The notes beneath the pieces were generated by a model, which ran no database searches, was not told the DNA's origin, and saw only the letters and a program-made list of their open reading frames with translations. Positions 5,708 through 14,490 of a DNA stretch of 27,033 nucleotides are shown piece after piece; within the stretch, counting starts at the first letter, position 1; every line of letters starts with the position of its first letter. The position numbers were made by a program, and so were the translations under genes. The stretch is taken from NCBI GenBank assembly GCA_031414415.1, contig JANNVK010000011.1, positions 1 through 27,033 on the forward strand, written 5' to 3'. This DNA is from JANNVK01 sp031414415. GTDB lineage: Bacteria > Acidobacteriota > Blastocatellia > Pyrinomonadales > Pyrinomonadaceae.

Positions 5708-8700
5708 ATGGAATTAATTCTCCCCAAAATATCAAGACTCATTTATGAATTAAATAGAAATGAGATATGGCAATTCTTCAAGAATGAAGTTTCGCTTGAT
5801 AATGCTCAAATTGTAACTACAATACCTTTCGTAATTACAAATAACGACACTAACTATTTACTTACTTCAAATATTGAAGATGAAAATATTGCTAATTTCG
5901 ATTATGTCGTTTTAACTTCAAGGAAGCCTAAACGCGGTGATTTTAATACTAACGACTTGAAATTTAAGAGGTGGATAAAACACCCACTATTTGTAGAATT
6001 AACTCCACATCAAATTGTTGCTTCTTGGAAAGGTAAGTTTAATTTCATCAAAGAAAACGGAGAAGCAAACATAAAAGGATTAAGACCTCCACAAATTGGA
6101 GCTTTACATTCAATTCTTGCACACATTCAAAATTCTGATGACAAAGCAATTATCGTGATGCCAACGGGAACAGGTAAAACCGAAACTATGTTATCTGCTC
6201 TCGTTGCCAATGAATGTGAAAAACTTTTAGTTTCTGTTCCATCGGATTCATTAAGAACACAAATCTCAAATAAATTTATTACTTTCGGATTACTCAAAGA
6301 CTTTGGAATTGTTGGTGATGATTGCATAAATCCAATTGTTGGGATACTAAACAGCAGTTTTCAAACTCCACAGCAATTACAAGACTTTATTTCAAAGTGC
6401 AATGTTGTTGTTTCAACAATGAATATCCTGACGGATTGTAATAATGAACAGAAGACAATACTCAAGGATTCTTTTTCACATTTTTTTGTTGATGAGGCTC
6501 ATCATTCAGAAGCGAGAACTTGGAAGGAACTAATTGAGAAGTTTAATAAAGAGAAAGTCTTCTTATTCACTGCAACGCCCTTTAGAAATGATGGGAAAAG
6601 TTTGCAAGGAAAAGTGATTTTTAATTTTTCGCTACGCAAGGCACAAGAACAAAGATACTACAAGCAAATTAATTACTTACCTATCAGAGAATACAACAAA
6701 AATCTTGCCGACGAGAAAATTGCTGACAAAGCGGTTGAACAACTTAAGAGTGATATTGCTGCTGGATATAATCACATTCTCATGGCAAGGTGCATGAGCA
6801 AGAGTAGAGCGGAAGAGATTTTTGAATACTATCAAAAATATCCTGAGCATAACCCTGTTGTTGTTTATAACGGTGTTACAGGGCTAAAGGATAAAATTGA
6901 AGCTATAAAGAATGGAGAGCATTCAATTATAGTTTGCGTGAATATGTTAGGAGAAGGATTTGACTTACCTAACCTAAAAATTGCGGCGATACACGATGAA
7001 AGACAAAGTTTACCAATTACACTCCAGTTTGTCGGAAGATTTACTAGAGAATCGTTTGAAATGTTAGGTAATGCGAGTTTTATTACTAATATTGCCTATC
7101 CGCCAATAAATGAGGAATTAGATCAACTTTATGCAAGAAATTCAGATTGGAATTTATTACTTCCACGATTGAGTGAAAATGCCACGCAAAAAGAAATTAA
7201 TATCAAAGAATTTCTTGATGGCTTTCAAAACTTGGACGAATCACAAGTGCCATTTGGTGAAATAGTTCCTGCATTAAGCACAGTAATCTGCAGAAACAAT
7301 GGCAATATATGGAATCCGACAAATTGGCAAGAAGGTTTTCAGGGCATTGACAGCTATGAGCATAAGTTTAGCGACATAAATCATGATAAAAATACTCTCG
7401 TCATAGTTCTAGGAAAAATTGAGAAAGTTGAGTGGGGCAGTTTTGAAACCGTTAAGAATCTTCATTGGGATATTATTATTGTTCACTGGGATTTAAGACC
7501 GAACATCAATAGAGTTTTCTTAAATACTTCTCTCAAGGGATTTTCAAGTAACTTGTTATTAGATGCGATTTTTGGACAAGGACAAACAAGTCTTATTACG
7601 GGAATGAGCGTTTTCAGAATCTTTCACAATGTGAACAGATTGCAACTTTACAATGTTGGAGCAAGAAGAGGAATCGGACAAGACATTACATTTCAATCTT
7701 ACTTTGGCAGAGGCGTTCAAGATGGAATTCGAGAATTGGAACAAGGAACTCTGATTAAAAATAATATCTTCGGAGTTGGATATAAAGAAGGAGAAAAAGT
7801 TTCACTTGGGTGTTCAGTAAAAGGCAAAATTTGGTCTTATTTACGGGGAAACTTGGACGAGCTTACAAAATGGTGCAGAGAAGTTGGAGAAATAGTAGAG
7901 AATAATGCTATTGATCCTAATGTTGTTCTTCAAAACACTTTGGCAATCGAAAAGATTTCTCAACGCCCGAATGTAATGCCAATTCTTGTAGATTGGCATC
8001 CTCAAATGTATGAATACGCTGAGGAGCGATTTCAATTTAACTTTAACGGAAATCTGTTTGACTTATCTGATGTAGAATTAAACATTATAAATTCAAGCAC
8101 AAATGCAAATTTACAATTTTCATTAGACACGGAAGAACATTCCGTGCATTTTGAAATTCAACTTGGGATTACTCCTGAAACACAAGAAAAATATTTTCAA
8201 ATAATAAAAATAAACCAAACCAATTGCTCGGTTTCGTGGGGGAACAAGAGTGCAGAGATAAGAGATTTCTTCCAGCAATTTACACCTGCAATTTGGTTTG
8301 CCGACGGTTCACAATTACTTCAAAATTTATATGTAAAATTAAAGGTGTTTCCTAGTGTAATATCCTTAGAACATATCATTACAGATGACTGGAACGGTGT
8401 AAACATTCGACATGAATCGCAGGATATAGAACCTTACATTCAAGATTCAATTCAATACTATTTCATCAATAAAATAAGAAATGACTTTCAAGTAATTTAT
8501 GATGATGATGGCAAAGGTGAAATCGCCGACATCATTGGCATAAATGATTCAGACGAGGCAATTGATATTCATTTGTATCATTTAAAGTATGCAATAAACG
8601 GTCAGACAGGAAACAATATTGATAACTTCAATCAAGTTTGCGGTCAGGCACAAAGGTCGTTGAAATGGAAGCATCGAGGAGGTAAAGAATTCTTCAATCA

Positions 8701-8953
8701 TCTTTTTAAAAGACAAACCAAAACGCTTCAAGGTGTTTCGTGCAGCAGAATAATTAAAGGAACAGAAGAAGATTTAGAAAACTTATTGAATCAGGCAAAA
8801 TATACAAAACCAATGAACTTTCACATCTATATTGTTCAGCCATCATTAAGTAAAGCAAACGCTTCCAAAGATATTCTTTTATTATTAGGTAATGTTCATC
8901 ACTATCTAGCAACTGTTGGGAATGTTGAGTTAAAAGTTTATACGAGTCCTTAA
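5708..8953 (+). CDS. superfamily 2 helicase fused to a nuclease-like C-terminal domain, candidate defence protein
   Basis: This 1081-aa protein has a complete SF2 helicase core: Walker A at residues 151-158 (MPTGTGKT), DEAH box at 262-265, motif III-like FTATPFR at 287-293, motif V-like MLGEGFDLP near 413-421 and motif VI QFVGRFTR at 440-447. Residues 1-120 form an N-terminal extension. Residues 480-900 are an uncharacterised middle part. Near the C-terminus, GEIAD (937-941), HLK (958-960) and GQAQRS (979-984) have the spacing of a PD-(D/E)XK-type nuclease core; that assignment is mine from pattern only. Large restriction- or defence-type helicases have such fusions. It stands alone, with a terminator and palindrome in front, remnants on both sides and AGA/AAT-rich codons, suggesting a horizontally acquired antiphage gene. 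Confidence 0.85.
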   Translation: MELILPKISRLIYELNRNEIWQFFKNEVSLDNAQIVTTIPFVITNNDTNYLLTSNIEDENIANFDYVVLTSRKPKRGDFNTNDLKFKRWIKHPLFVELTPHQIVASWKGKFNFIKENGEANIKGLRPPQIGALHSILAHIQNSDDKAIIVMPTGTGKTETMLSALVANECEKLLVSVPSDSLRTQISNKFITFGLLKDFGIVGDDCINPIVGILNSSFQTPQQLQDFISKCNVVVSTMNILTDCNNEQKTILKDSFSHFFVDEAHHSEARTWKELIEKFNKEKVFLFTATPFRNDGKSLQGKVIFNFSLRKAQEQRYYKQINYLPIREYNKNLADEKIADKAVEQLKSDIAAGYNHILMARCMSKSRAEEIFEYYQKYPEHNPVVVYNGVTGLKDKIEAIKNGEHSIIVCVNMLGEGFDLPNLKIAAIHDERQSLPITLQFVGRFTRESFEMLGNASFITNIAYPPINEELDQLYARNSDWNLLLPRLSENATQKEINIKEFLDGFQNLDESQVPFGEIVPALSTVICRNNGNIWNPTNWQEGFQGIDSYEHKFSDINHDKNTLVIVLGKIEKVEWGSFETVKNLHWDIIIVHWDLRPNINRVFLNTSLKGFSSNLLLDAIFGQGQTSLITGMSVFRIFHNVNRLQLYNVGARRGIGQDITFQSYFGRGVQDGIRELEQGTLIKNNIFGVGYKEGEKVSLGCSVKGKIWSYLRGNLDELTKWCREVGEIVENNAIDPNVVLQNTLAIEKISQRPNVMPILVDWHPQMYEYAEERFQFNFNGNLFDLSDVELNIINSSTNANLQFSLDTEEHSVHFEIQLGITPETQEKYFQIIKINQTNCSVSWGNKSAEIRDFFQQFTPAIWFADGSQLLQNLYVKLKVFPSVISLEHIITDDWNGVNIRHESQDIEPYIQDSIQYYFINKIRNDFQVIYDDDGKGEIADIIGINDSDEAIDIHLYHLKYAINGQTGNNIDNFNQVCGQAQRSLKWKHRGGKEFFNHLFKRQTKTLQGVSCSRIIKGTEEDLENLLNQAKYTKPMNFHIYIVQPSLSKANASKDILLLLGNVHHYLATVGNVELKVYTSP

Positions 8954-8957
8954 AACT

Positions 8958-9050
8958 TATGCGATACGAACGAGCATCATTGTGATTGTCGGGATGAAAC
9001 CGAGTTCTATCAAGGTAAATGTTCCCGAAGGTGCGAAAGAGCATCATTGA
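8958..9050 (+). pseudogene. right copy of the conserved coding tail (PEGAKEHH-stop)
   Basis: Just after the helicase stop, an open frame without a start codon of its own reads about 30 residues, including GMKPSSIKVNVPEGAKEHH, and ends at TGA 9048-9050. It looks like the 3' end of a gene whose body is gone. Its last nine codons match the tail at 5562-5588 with differences only at third positions and in the stop codon, so the helicase sits between two homologous gene ends. The parent family is not recognised. Confidence 0.5.
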
Positions 9051-9090
9051 TTTAGTCTAAGATTTATTTAAGTTCGGAGGTTTTTAGATT

Positions 9091-10092
9091 ATGAAACGGA
9101 TACTTTTTACTTTTGCTTTGATCTTATTTGTGGCTGGTAATTCGTTCTCTCAGGTAAAGAATTTTATGTTTATCGGAATGGACAGAGAGCTGCTCAGGAA
9201 TTCAGTCTATTGGAAACCCGAACTTTTTGACGGCGTTCAAGTTGCGTATTCGTGGAATCAATTGGAACACACTAAAGACGAATATGATTTTAGTTTGATT
9301 AAAGAGGATTTGAAGTTTCTCAAGAAATCGAAAAAAAAGCTGTTTATTCAAATTCAAGATGTTTCATTCTCATTGCAGCGTAATTTTGCACCAAAATATC
9401 TGCTGAAAGACCCGATTTATAATGGCGGAGCAAACAAAACATATACATTCAAAGACTACGACGAAACAGATTATTCTGAGGAAGGATGGGCGACGAGAAG
9501 ATGGGACGCGGAAGTGCAAAAAAGATTGCATAAACTTTATGCTGCTTTGGGAAAAGAGTTTGACGGAATTGTTGAAGGGATAAATACCGGGGAAACATCC
9601 GTCGGATTTGGAAGCGGCAAATTGCATCCGTCCGGCTTTACTTGTTTGCGATACAAAGAGGCAATCACGGAAAATTTGACTGCTCTTAAAAAATCATTTC
9701 CAAAATCACCCGTTATTGTTTATGCCAATTTTATGCCCGGCTGTCGCGTTCCCGGTTTAGCCACTACTTTACTAAAAGAAGTGTATGAATTTGCTTGGGC
9801 AAACAATATCGGTGTCGGCGGTCCCGATTTGTTTCCGTATAAAAAGGAACAAAAAAGTTACCCGCTTATTAAAAGCAGTTATAAAAAAGTGCCGAGCAGT
9901 TTGGCTGTTCAAGATGGTAACTATAACTACATTAACCCAAACACCAATAAACGAATAACAGCTGAAGAAATATTCCAATTCGCCGAAGACGAGCTTCATT
10001 TGACATACATCTTTTGGGGAACGGAAAATCCTTTTTTTCAGTCGGAAACACTACCTTTTTTGAAAACCAAAAGAGCAAAAGCTACTCAATGA
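9091..10092 (+). CDS. exported glycoside-hydrolase-like TIM-barrel protein
   Basis: A 333-aa protein with a clear signal peptide (residues 1-20, MKRILFTFALILFVAGNSFS) and mature start around Gln21. The body resembles GH-A clan barrels such as GH42/GH5: AYSWNQLEH...YDFSLI at 52-70 (strand 2 region), a possible acid/base Glu at 162 or 168 in VEGINTGETS, and a possible nucleophile Glu312 in FWGTENPFF. Substrate is unknown, and the catalytic roles are inferred from position. A good Shine-Dalgarno GGAGG (9076-9080) lies 10 bases before the ATG. It is preceded by gene debris and followed by cobS after 72 bases. Confidence 0.65.
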   Translation: MKRILFTFALILFVAGNSFSQVKNFMFIGMDRELLRNSVYWKPELFDGVQVAYSWNQLEHTKDEYDFSLIKEDLKFLKKSKKKLFIQIQDVSFSLQRNFAPKYLLKDPIYNGGANKTYTFKDYDETDYSEEGWATRRWDAEVQKRLHKLYAALGKEFDGIVEGINTGETSVGFGSGKLHPSGFTCLRYKEAITENLTALKKSFPKSPVIVYANFMPGCRVPGLATTLLKEVYEFAWANNIGVGGPDLFPYKKEQKSYPLIKSSYKKVPSSLAVQDGNYNYINPNTNKRITAEEIFQFAEDELHLTYIFWGTENPFFQSETLPFLKTKRAKATQ

Positions 10093-10164
10093 TGTTTACA
10101 TCCCGAACAATGGGAATGGCGGAAAAGCCGCGAGATTCATCATAAGACTTAAACAGTTACAAAA

Positions 10165-10956
10165 ATGATTTCACGAGAATTAAATATATTTTTTGCGGCG
10201 GTGATGTTTTACACACGAATTCCGTGTCCGCAAAATCCTGATTTTTCGCCTGATGATATTAACAAAGCAACGCGATATTTTCCGCTGATCGGTTGGATTG
10301 TCGGCGGAATTTCGTTTGCAGTTTTTTGGCTGAGTTTGTTGGTTTTTGACGCAAATATTGCAGTTTTATTTTCGCTTGCGGCAGGAGTTTTGACGACGGG
10401 TGCGTTTCACGAAGACGGTTTGGCTGATATGTTTGACGGTTTTGGCGGCGGTTGGACGAAGGAAAAAATCTTGGAAATAATGAAGGACAGCCGCGTTGGT
10501 GCTTACGGTGCAATCGCTCTGATTTTTCTTTTCGCCATCAAGTTTTTTGCGTTGAACAGTCTTGTTTTGAAGTTTGAAAATCACGGTTATCTGCTTATTT
10601 TGCTGATGTTTATCGCCTATCATTCACTGTCGAGATTAACCACCATCAACATCGTTTTTACTTCTCGTTATTCGAGAGAAGACGAAACCAGCAAGTCAAA
10701 ACCAATCGCTAAAGCTCACACATTTATTGAAATTATTGGAGCATATTTTTTCGGATTGTTGCCGTTAATTTTGCTCTGTTTTTTGAATTGGAAATTTTTG
10801 GTTGTGATAATTCCTTTGGCAATACTTTATTATTTTACCAATCGTTATTTTAACAAATGGATTGACGGCTACACGGGCGATTGTCTCGGTGCAGTCGAGC
10901 AAATGGCGGAATGCGTGTGCCTTTTAACTTTTGTGGCTTTATGGAAATTTTTGTAA
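10165..10956 (+). CDS. cobS: adenosylcobinamide-GDP ribazoletransferase (cobalamin synthase)
   Basis: CobS joins adenosylcobinamide-GDP with alpha-ribazole (or its phosphate) in the last steps of cobalamin assembly at the inner membrane. The 263-aa protein matches the family in length. It starts with the typical FFAAVMFYTRIPCP segment and carries the metal-binding FHEDGLADMFDGFGGG motif (81-96) followed by IMKDSRVGAYG (105-115). About six hydrophobic helices make up the rest, and it ends with GDCLGAVEQMAECVCLL. It overlaps the alpha-ribazole phosphatase gene by 16 bases. No other cob genes are in the window, so this may be a salvage/late-pathway pair. I see no cobalamin riboswitch in the 72 bases upstream. 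Confidence 0.95.
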   Translation: MISRELNIFFAAVMFYTRIPCPQNPDFSPDDINKATRYFPLIGWIVGGISFAVFWLSLLVFDANIAVLFSLAAGVLTTGAFHEDGLADMFDGFGGGWTKEKILEIMKDSRVGAYGAIALIFLFAIKFFALNSLVLKFENHGYLLILLMFIAYHSLSRLTTINIVFTSRYSREDETSKSKPIAKAHTFIEIIGAYFFGLLPLILLCFLNWKFLVVIIPLAILYYFTNRYFNKWIDGYTGDCLGAVEQMAECVCLLTFVALWKFL

Positions 10957-11501
10957 TCAGACACACGCAAGTTGCAGTCAAAAATACTTGTTACGGACAG
11001 ACAAACGTGCCGTTAGCCGATACTTTTGTCGAAGAATCGGCACAATATAAAAACGATTTGCCCGATGCTTTTGACGCAGTTTTTTGCAGTCCGTTGGAGC
11101 GTTGCAAAGATTTATCTAACGCATTAAATTACGAAAATGTAACCTTTGAAAACGCTCTGATGGAGATGAATTTCGGCGATTGGGAAGGCAAAAAATGGAA
11201 CGACATCGAGCAAGCGAAACTTGACGTTTGGATGAATGATTTTGCCAACGAAAAAACTCCAAATGGCGAAAACTTGCTCGAATTATTCGACAGAATTAGA
11301 CTATTTTTGGACAATTTACGTCAACAAAAGCTCGACAAAGTTTTGCTCATCACACACGCTGGAGTTATCCGTTGCATTTGGTCGTATTTATTGGAAATTC
11401 CGTTGCAAAATATTTTCAAACTGCCAGTCGGACACAACGAAATTTTCACTTTCAATTTAATGACCGATAAAACTTTTGACTGCATCACACGCAAAAAATA
11501 A
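10941..11501 (+). CDS. cobC: alpha-ribazole phosphatase, histidine phosphatase family
   Basis: A 186-aa histidine phosphatase. The catalytic RHTQ motif is at residues 7-10 (MEIFVIRHTQ), FCSPLERCKD follows, and the second histidine lies in LLITHAGVIR. In cobalamin synthesis this enzyme removes the phosphate from alpha-ribazole-5-phosphate (or from adenosylcobalamin phosphate). The coupling to cobS (start 16 bases before the cobS stop) supports that role over a generic phosphoglycerate-mutase-like function. I chose ATG 10941 because the family begins directly at the strand leading into RHT. An in-frame TTG at 10881 would add 20 residues that are only a shadow of cobS. Confidence 0.9.
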   Translation: MEIFVIRHTQVAVKNTCYGQTNVPLADTFVEESAQYKNDLPDAFDAVFCSPLERCKDLSNALNYENVTFENALMEMNFGDWEGKKWNDIEQAKLDVWMNDFANEKTPNGENLLELFDRIRLFLDNLRQQKLDKVLLITHAGVIRCIWSYLLEIPLQNIFKLPVGHNEIFTFNLMTDKTFDCITRKK

Positions 11502-11625
11502 CGACTTTACCTTGTTTTATATTGCGAAAAAGCGTGTTTGTATAAAAACCGACGGATAGAATTGCGTTTCAAATCAGATTGTAACTAATATTTTAGTGAC
11601 AGATTTTTTTTAGGAGCAAAACATT

Positions 11626-12006
11626 ATGAAAACATTTTTAACTGCCTTTGTGGCAATCGGATTGGTTTTATTCGGGCTTGTTGCGAATACAAGCGTTTCG
11701 GCAAATGCGGATTCTTTGGAAGATTACGTTGGAAATTACACCTTTGAAAGAGGTTCGCCGATTGGGTCAACAACAATCAAAGTTGTGAAAGATAAATTAT
11801 TTGCGTTGGGTCCGGACGGCGAAGAATTTGAATTAATGAAAGACAAAGAGAAAGCCGACACTTTCAGCATTGCGGAAATCGGTGCAACCGTAGTTTTTGC
11901 CCGAAATGCGGACAAAAAAATAACCGGAATGAAAGTCAGTTTAGAAGACGGCGATATTGAAGCGACCAAAGACGCTCCGAAAGAAGCCGCCAAACCTAAG
12001 TTTTAA
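11626..12006 (+). CDS. small exported protein, DUF3471-like domain
   Basis: A 126-aa protein with an N-terminal signal (hydrophobic 5-22, cleavage probably after VSANA). The mature part reads YVGNYTFERGSPIGSTTIKV, then FELMKDKEKADTF and ATVVFARNADKKITG. This is the small beta-rich domain often found at the end of beta-lactamase-related proteins and as stand-alone exported proteins (DUF3471-like). No catalytic residues are expected; it may bind a ligand in the periplasm. The sequence ends in a Lys/Ala/Pro-rich tail. A Shine-Dalgarno AGGAG (11613-11617) lies 8 bases before the ATG. It is followed after 14 bases by the DUF2911 gene, so the two likely form an operon. Confidence 0.7.
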   Translation: MKTFLTAFVAIGLVLFGLVANTSVSANADSLEDYVGNYTFERGSPIGSTTIKVVKDKLFALGPDGEEFELMKDKEKADTFSIAEIGATVVFARNADKKITGMKVSLEDGDIEATKDAPKEAAKPKF

Positions 12007-12020
12007 CCAGGGAAATAACT

Positions 12021-12866
12021 ATGAAAAAGTTAATTTTTTTAGTCTCGGTTTTACTATTTACTATGTCAGCAACAGCACAAATTGCTATTCCGGCACTTAG
12101 TCCGGCGGGAATTGTTCAACAACAGATTGGGTTAGGAAACGCAACCGTCAGTTACAGCAGACCTTCGTTGCGAGGTCGAAAAATGCTTGGTTCAAACTAT
12201 ATTCCGTTCAGAAAAGTTTGGCGATTTGGAGCAAATACCGTTACAACACTGGAATTGAACGAAGAAATGTTGATTGACGGAAAGTTGCTGGCAAAAGGTA
12301 AATATGCGATGGTTGCAATTCCCGACAAGAACGATTGGACAATTGTTATCAACAGCGACGCGAATCAATGGGGCGTTTACGAATACAAAGAAGCGAAAGA
12401 TGTGCTGCGTTTCAAGGTAAAAGCGGAACGGCTTGAAAAAACTTTAGAAACGATGTCGCTTACTTTTGAAGACGTAAAACCGACTTCTTCGGCGATTGTC
12501 TTTCGTTGGGAAAACACTAAATTGAAGTTTGTTTTATCGCAGGATGTTGATGCAAGAGTGATGGCTGACATAAAAGCAAAAACCTCGAAACCTAACCCGA
12601 ATGAAGAAACTTTGATGGAATCAGCCGAGTATTATTTGTTGATGAGCAGAGATTTGGAACAAGCCTTAATTTGGTCGAATCAGGTTTTGGAAATGACGAA
12701 ATCTCCTTTCAGATACAACCTTAAAGCACAGATTGCAGAGAAGTTAGGCAAATGTAGCGAAGCAACGGAAGCGGCGAAAGGTGCAATCGAATATGCCGAG
12801 AAAAATGGCGATGTAGCGGCGATAACTTTGGCAAAACGAATTATCAAAGACTGCAAACAAAAGTAG
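12021..12866 (+). CDS. exported DUF2911 protein with C-terminal TPR-like region
   Basis: A 281-aa protein with signal peptide 1-19 (ending ATAQ). Residues about 25-160 match DUF2911: SPAGIVQQQIGLGNATVSYSRP is followed by LRGRKMLG, VWRFGANTVTTLE and KGKYAMVAIPD. The family is common in Bacteroidota and some Acidobacteriota and has no established function. Residues about 195-275 are helical with tetratricopeptide-like spacing (paired helices with Ala/Leu at bundle positions), as in longer DUF2911 members. It lies 14 bases after the small exported protein and shares its transcript. A moderate GGGA ribosome-binding site precedes the ATG. Confidence 0.85.
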   Translation: MKKLIFLVSVLLFTMSATAQIAIPALSPAGIVQQQIGLGNATVSYSRPSLRGRKMLGSNYIPFRKVWRFGANTVTTLELNEEMLIDGKLLAKGKYAMVAIPDKNDWTIVINSDANQWGVYEYKEAKDVLRFKVKAERLEKTLETMSLTFEDVKPTSSAIVFRWENTKLKFVLSQDVDARVMADIKAKTSKPNPNEETLMESAEYYLLMSRDLEQALIWSNQVLEMTKSPFRYNLKAQIAEKLGKCSEATEAAKGAIEYAEKNGDVAAITLAKRIIKDCKQK

Positions 12867-12885
12867 AAAACAAGGAGAATTAACA

Positions 12886-12960
12886 TTGAAAAAAATATTT
12901 ACAGCTACAATTTTATGCGTAGTTTTCGCGTTGCAAGTCTTTGCCCAAACCGCTGAATAA
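12886..12960 (+). pseudogene. orphan signal peptide: truncated gene for an exported protein
   Basis: An AGGAG Shine-Dalgarno (12873-12877) leads to TTG 12886 and a 24-codon frame that is purely a signal peptide: KKIFTATILCVVFALQVFA, then QTAE and TAA. The start lies 19 bases after the DUF2911 stop, so this was probably the third exported-protein gene of the operon. Its body has been replaced by the palindromic sequence at 12962-13017 that begins immediately after the stop. A functional 24-residue peptide is possible but less likely. Confidence 0.6.
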
Positions 12961-12961
12961 G

Positions 12962-13017
12962 TCAGTAGCGTCGGCGTGAGCAGATGCGTCTCATTAGGCT
13001 ACGAACAACGCTACTGA
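12962..13017. repeat. palindromic repeat element after the truncated exported gene
   Basis: TCAGTAGCGT (12962-12971) is perfectly complementary to ACGCTACTGA (13008-13017). A smaller inner stem, GTGAG with CTCAT, can form inside. With no T tract, it looks like a REP-type intergenic palindrome rather than an intrinsic terminator, although it would fold in the RNA at the end of the exported-protein operon. Confidence 0.55.
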
Positions 13018-13088
13018 TTCGCCTTCTCAAAACTAATGCATAATTTTCTAACCGGAAAACGTAATAGAAGTAAAAAAGCAATCAAACT

Positions 13089-13403
13089 ATGGCAAATGCT
13101 AATCTTAAAAGAAAAATTAATAACGAATTGTCCGCGTTTTCGGACTCATTACAAAATGAATTTACTGTCTCAAATGATTCGCCGGAAGAGGTAGAAATGG
13201 AGTTCAGCGAGTTTTCAATTGCTAATGAAGTTAAAAAATTTGAGATGAAATTAATTTGTTTCGCTCTTGGTCGAGCAAAAGGTAATCGACGAAAAGCAGC
13301 AAAAATGTTGGGATTGAATCCGACAACACTTCAAGCGAAAATAAAAAAACACGAATTTGAAGTCAGTTTTAGTTGTAATGGACAGTCATTTTCGTTTTTG
13401 TAA
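13089..13403 (+). CDS. stand-alone Fis-type HTH protein, 104 aa
   Basis: Residues about 50-92 form a Fis/NtrC-type DNA-binding domain: a helix (FEMKLICFALGRAKGNRRKA) is followed by the turn-helix AAKMLGLNPTTLQAKIKK. In most proteins this domain is the tail of a sigma-54 activator. Here it stands alone, with an acidic N-terminal part (1-48) and no AAA+ or receiver domain. Its stop codon (13401-13403) abuts the ATG of the histidine kinase with no spacing, so the three genes form one coupled operon. It may be a third DNA-binding output or an architectural partner of the LytTR regulator; that is inference. Confidence 0.75.
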   Translation: MANANLKRKINNELSAFSDSLQNEFTVSNDSPEEVEMEFSEFSIANEVKKFEMKLICFALGRAKGNRRKAAKMLGLNPTTLQAKIKKHEFEVSFSCNGQSFSFL

Positions 13404-14483
13404 ATGAACAACGCCCAAACTAATTCGAGTAATTGGATACTCAATTTTATAACCGATAAACGCTGGGCATTTTTGCGGCATTTGTTGCTGATTTTAATTA
13501 TCGCGGTTGAATTCAACTTACTTTCGCCGAGTGATTTAGCGTTTCATGCCGAAAAAGTAAACGTGCCGTTTCGAGTTTTTTACCTTGGGCAATTCGTTAA
13601 TATGCTCATTGCGTTGGCGATTGTCTATTTCAACCTTTATTTTCTTTTTCCCCAATTTCTAAAAAAGGGAAAATACCTGCATTATATTGTGGGACTTATC
13701 TTTATCGGCACTTCATTTTTTTTCGTCAGTTATTTTACGCAACAAATTTACGTTCAATATTTCGGTAAAATTGCAGCTTTTGCAGTCAAATTTTCGTTAG
13801 CAGAATTTGCCGCTAATTTCGCATTTCCGATGGCTTTTATCGGTGGAACAACGGGTTATAAAATCTTCAAAACTTGGGTTTCCGACCAGCAACGATTTGC
13901 CGAGTTGCAAAAAGAAAACCTCAATACCGAACTCGCACAACTGAAAAACCAGGTCAATCCGCATTTTTTATTCAACACGCTCAATAATCTGCACGTTTTG
14001 ACAATGACGAATCCTGAAAAAGCGTCCGAGATAATTTTGGGATTGTCCGACGTTTTGCGGTATCAAATTTACGACAGCCAACAAGATAAAGTTTTATTAA
14101 GCAAAGACATAGAGATTATTCGCCAATATCTCGATTTAGAAAAAATCCGCCGCGATAATTTGCAGATTTTTTTGACGGTTGACGGAAATGCGTCAAATGT
14201 TTCCGTGCCGCCGCTGTTGTTTGTCAATTTTATTGATAACGCCATCAAACACAGCAACACCCGCCGCGAAAGCTCAATCAGCATTTTGTTTCAAATCAAA
14301 TCCGATAAACTGTATTTTGAAATTTCAAATTCAAAATCACCGCAGCCGTTGATTGAGGAAAACAACGGCTTAGGCTTGGCAAATGTCAAAAAGCGTCTCG
14401 ACCTGCTTTACGGCACGGAACACACGCTCGAAATCAGTGATGTTGCCGATAAATTTACCGTTAAACTGACCTTTCCGATATGA
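13404..14483 (+). CDS. LytS-type sensor histidine kinase
   Basis: A 359-aa membrane kinase of the HisKA_7TM-less LytS/YehU type. Four hydrophobic helices lie at about residues 25-41, 62-83, 91-112 and 125-150. The phospho-acceptor histidine is His187 in NQVNPHFLFNTLNNL, and the ATP-binding domain shows FVNFIDNAIKH (N box) and NNGLGLANVKKRLDLLYG (G box). It has no periplasmic sensory domain, so the signal is probably sensed in the membrane. It should phosphorylate the LytTR regulator 7 bases downstream. The start directly follows the Fis-like gene stop. Confidence 0.9.
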   Translation: MNNAQTNSSNWILNFITDKRWAFLRHLLLILIIAVEFNLLSPSDLAFHAEKVNVPFRVFYLGQFVNMLIALAIVYFNLYFLFPQFLKKGKYLHYIVGLIFIGTSFFFVSYFTQQIYVQYFGKIAAFAVKFSLAEFAANFAFPMAFIGGTTGYKIFKTWVSDQQRFAELQKENLNTELAQLKNQVNPHFLFNTLNNLHVLTMTNPEKASEIILGLSDVLRYQIYDSQQDKVLLSKDIEIIRQYLDLEKIRRDNLQIFLTVDGNASNVSVPPLLFVNFIDNAIKHSNTRRESSISILFQIKSDKLYFEISNSKSPQPLIEENNGLGLANVKKRLDLLYGTEHTLEISDVADKFTVKLTFPI

Positions 14484-14490
14484 CCCGAAT

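Noticed and set aside
10093..10164. Cobalamin riboswitch before cobS
   Set aside because: The gap is only 72 bases and shows no B12-box-like sequence.
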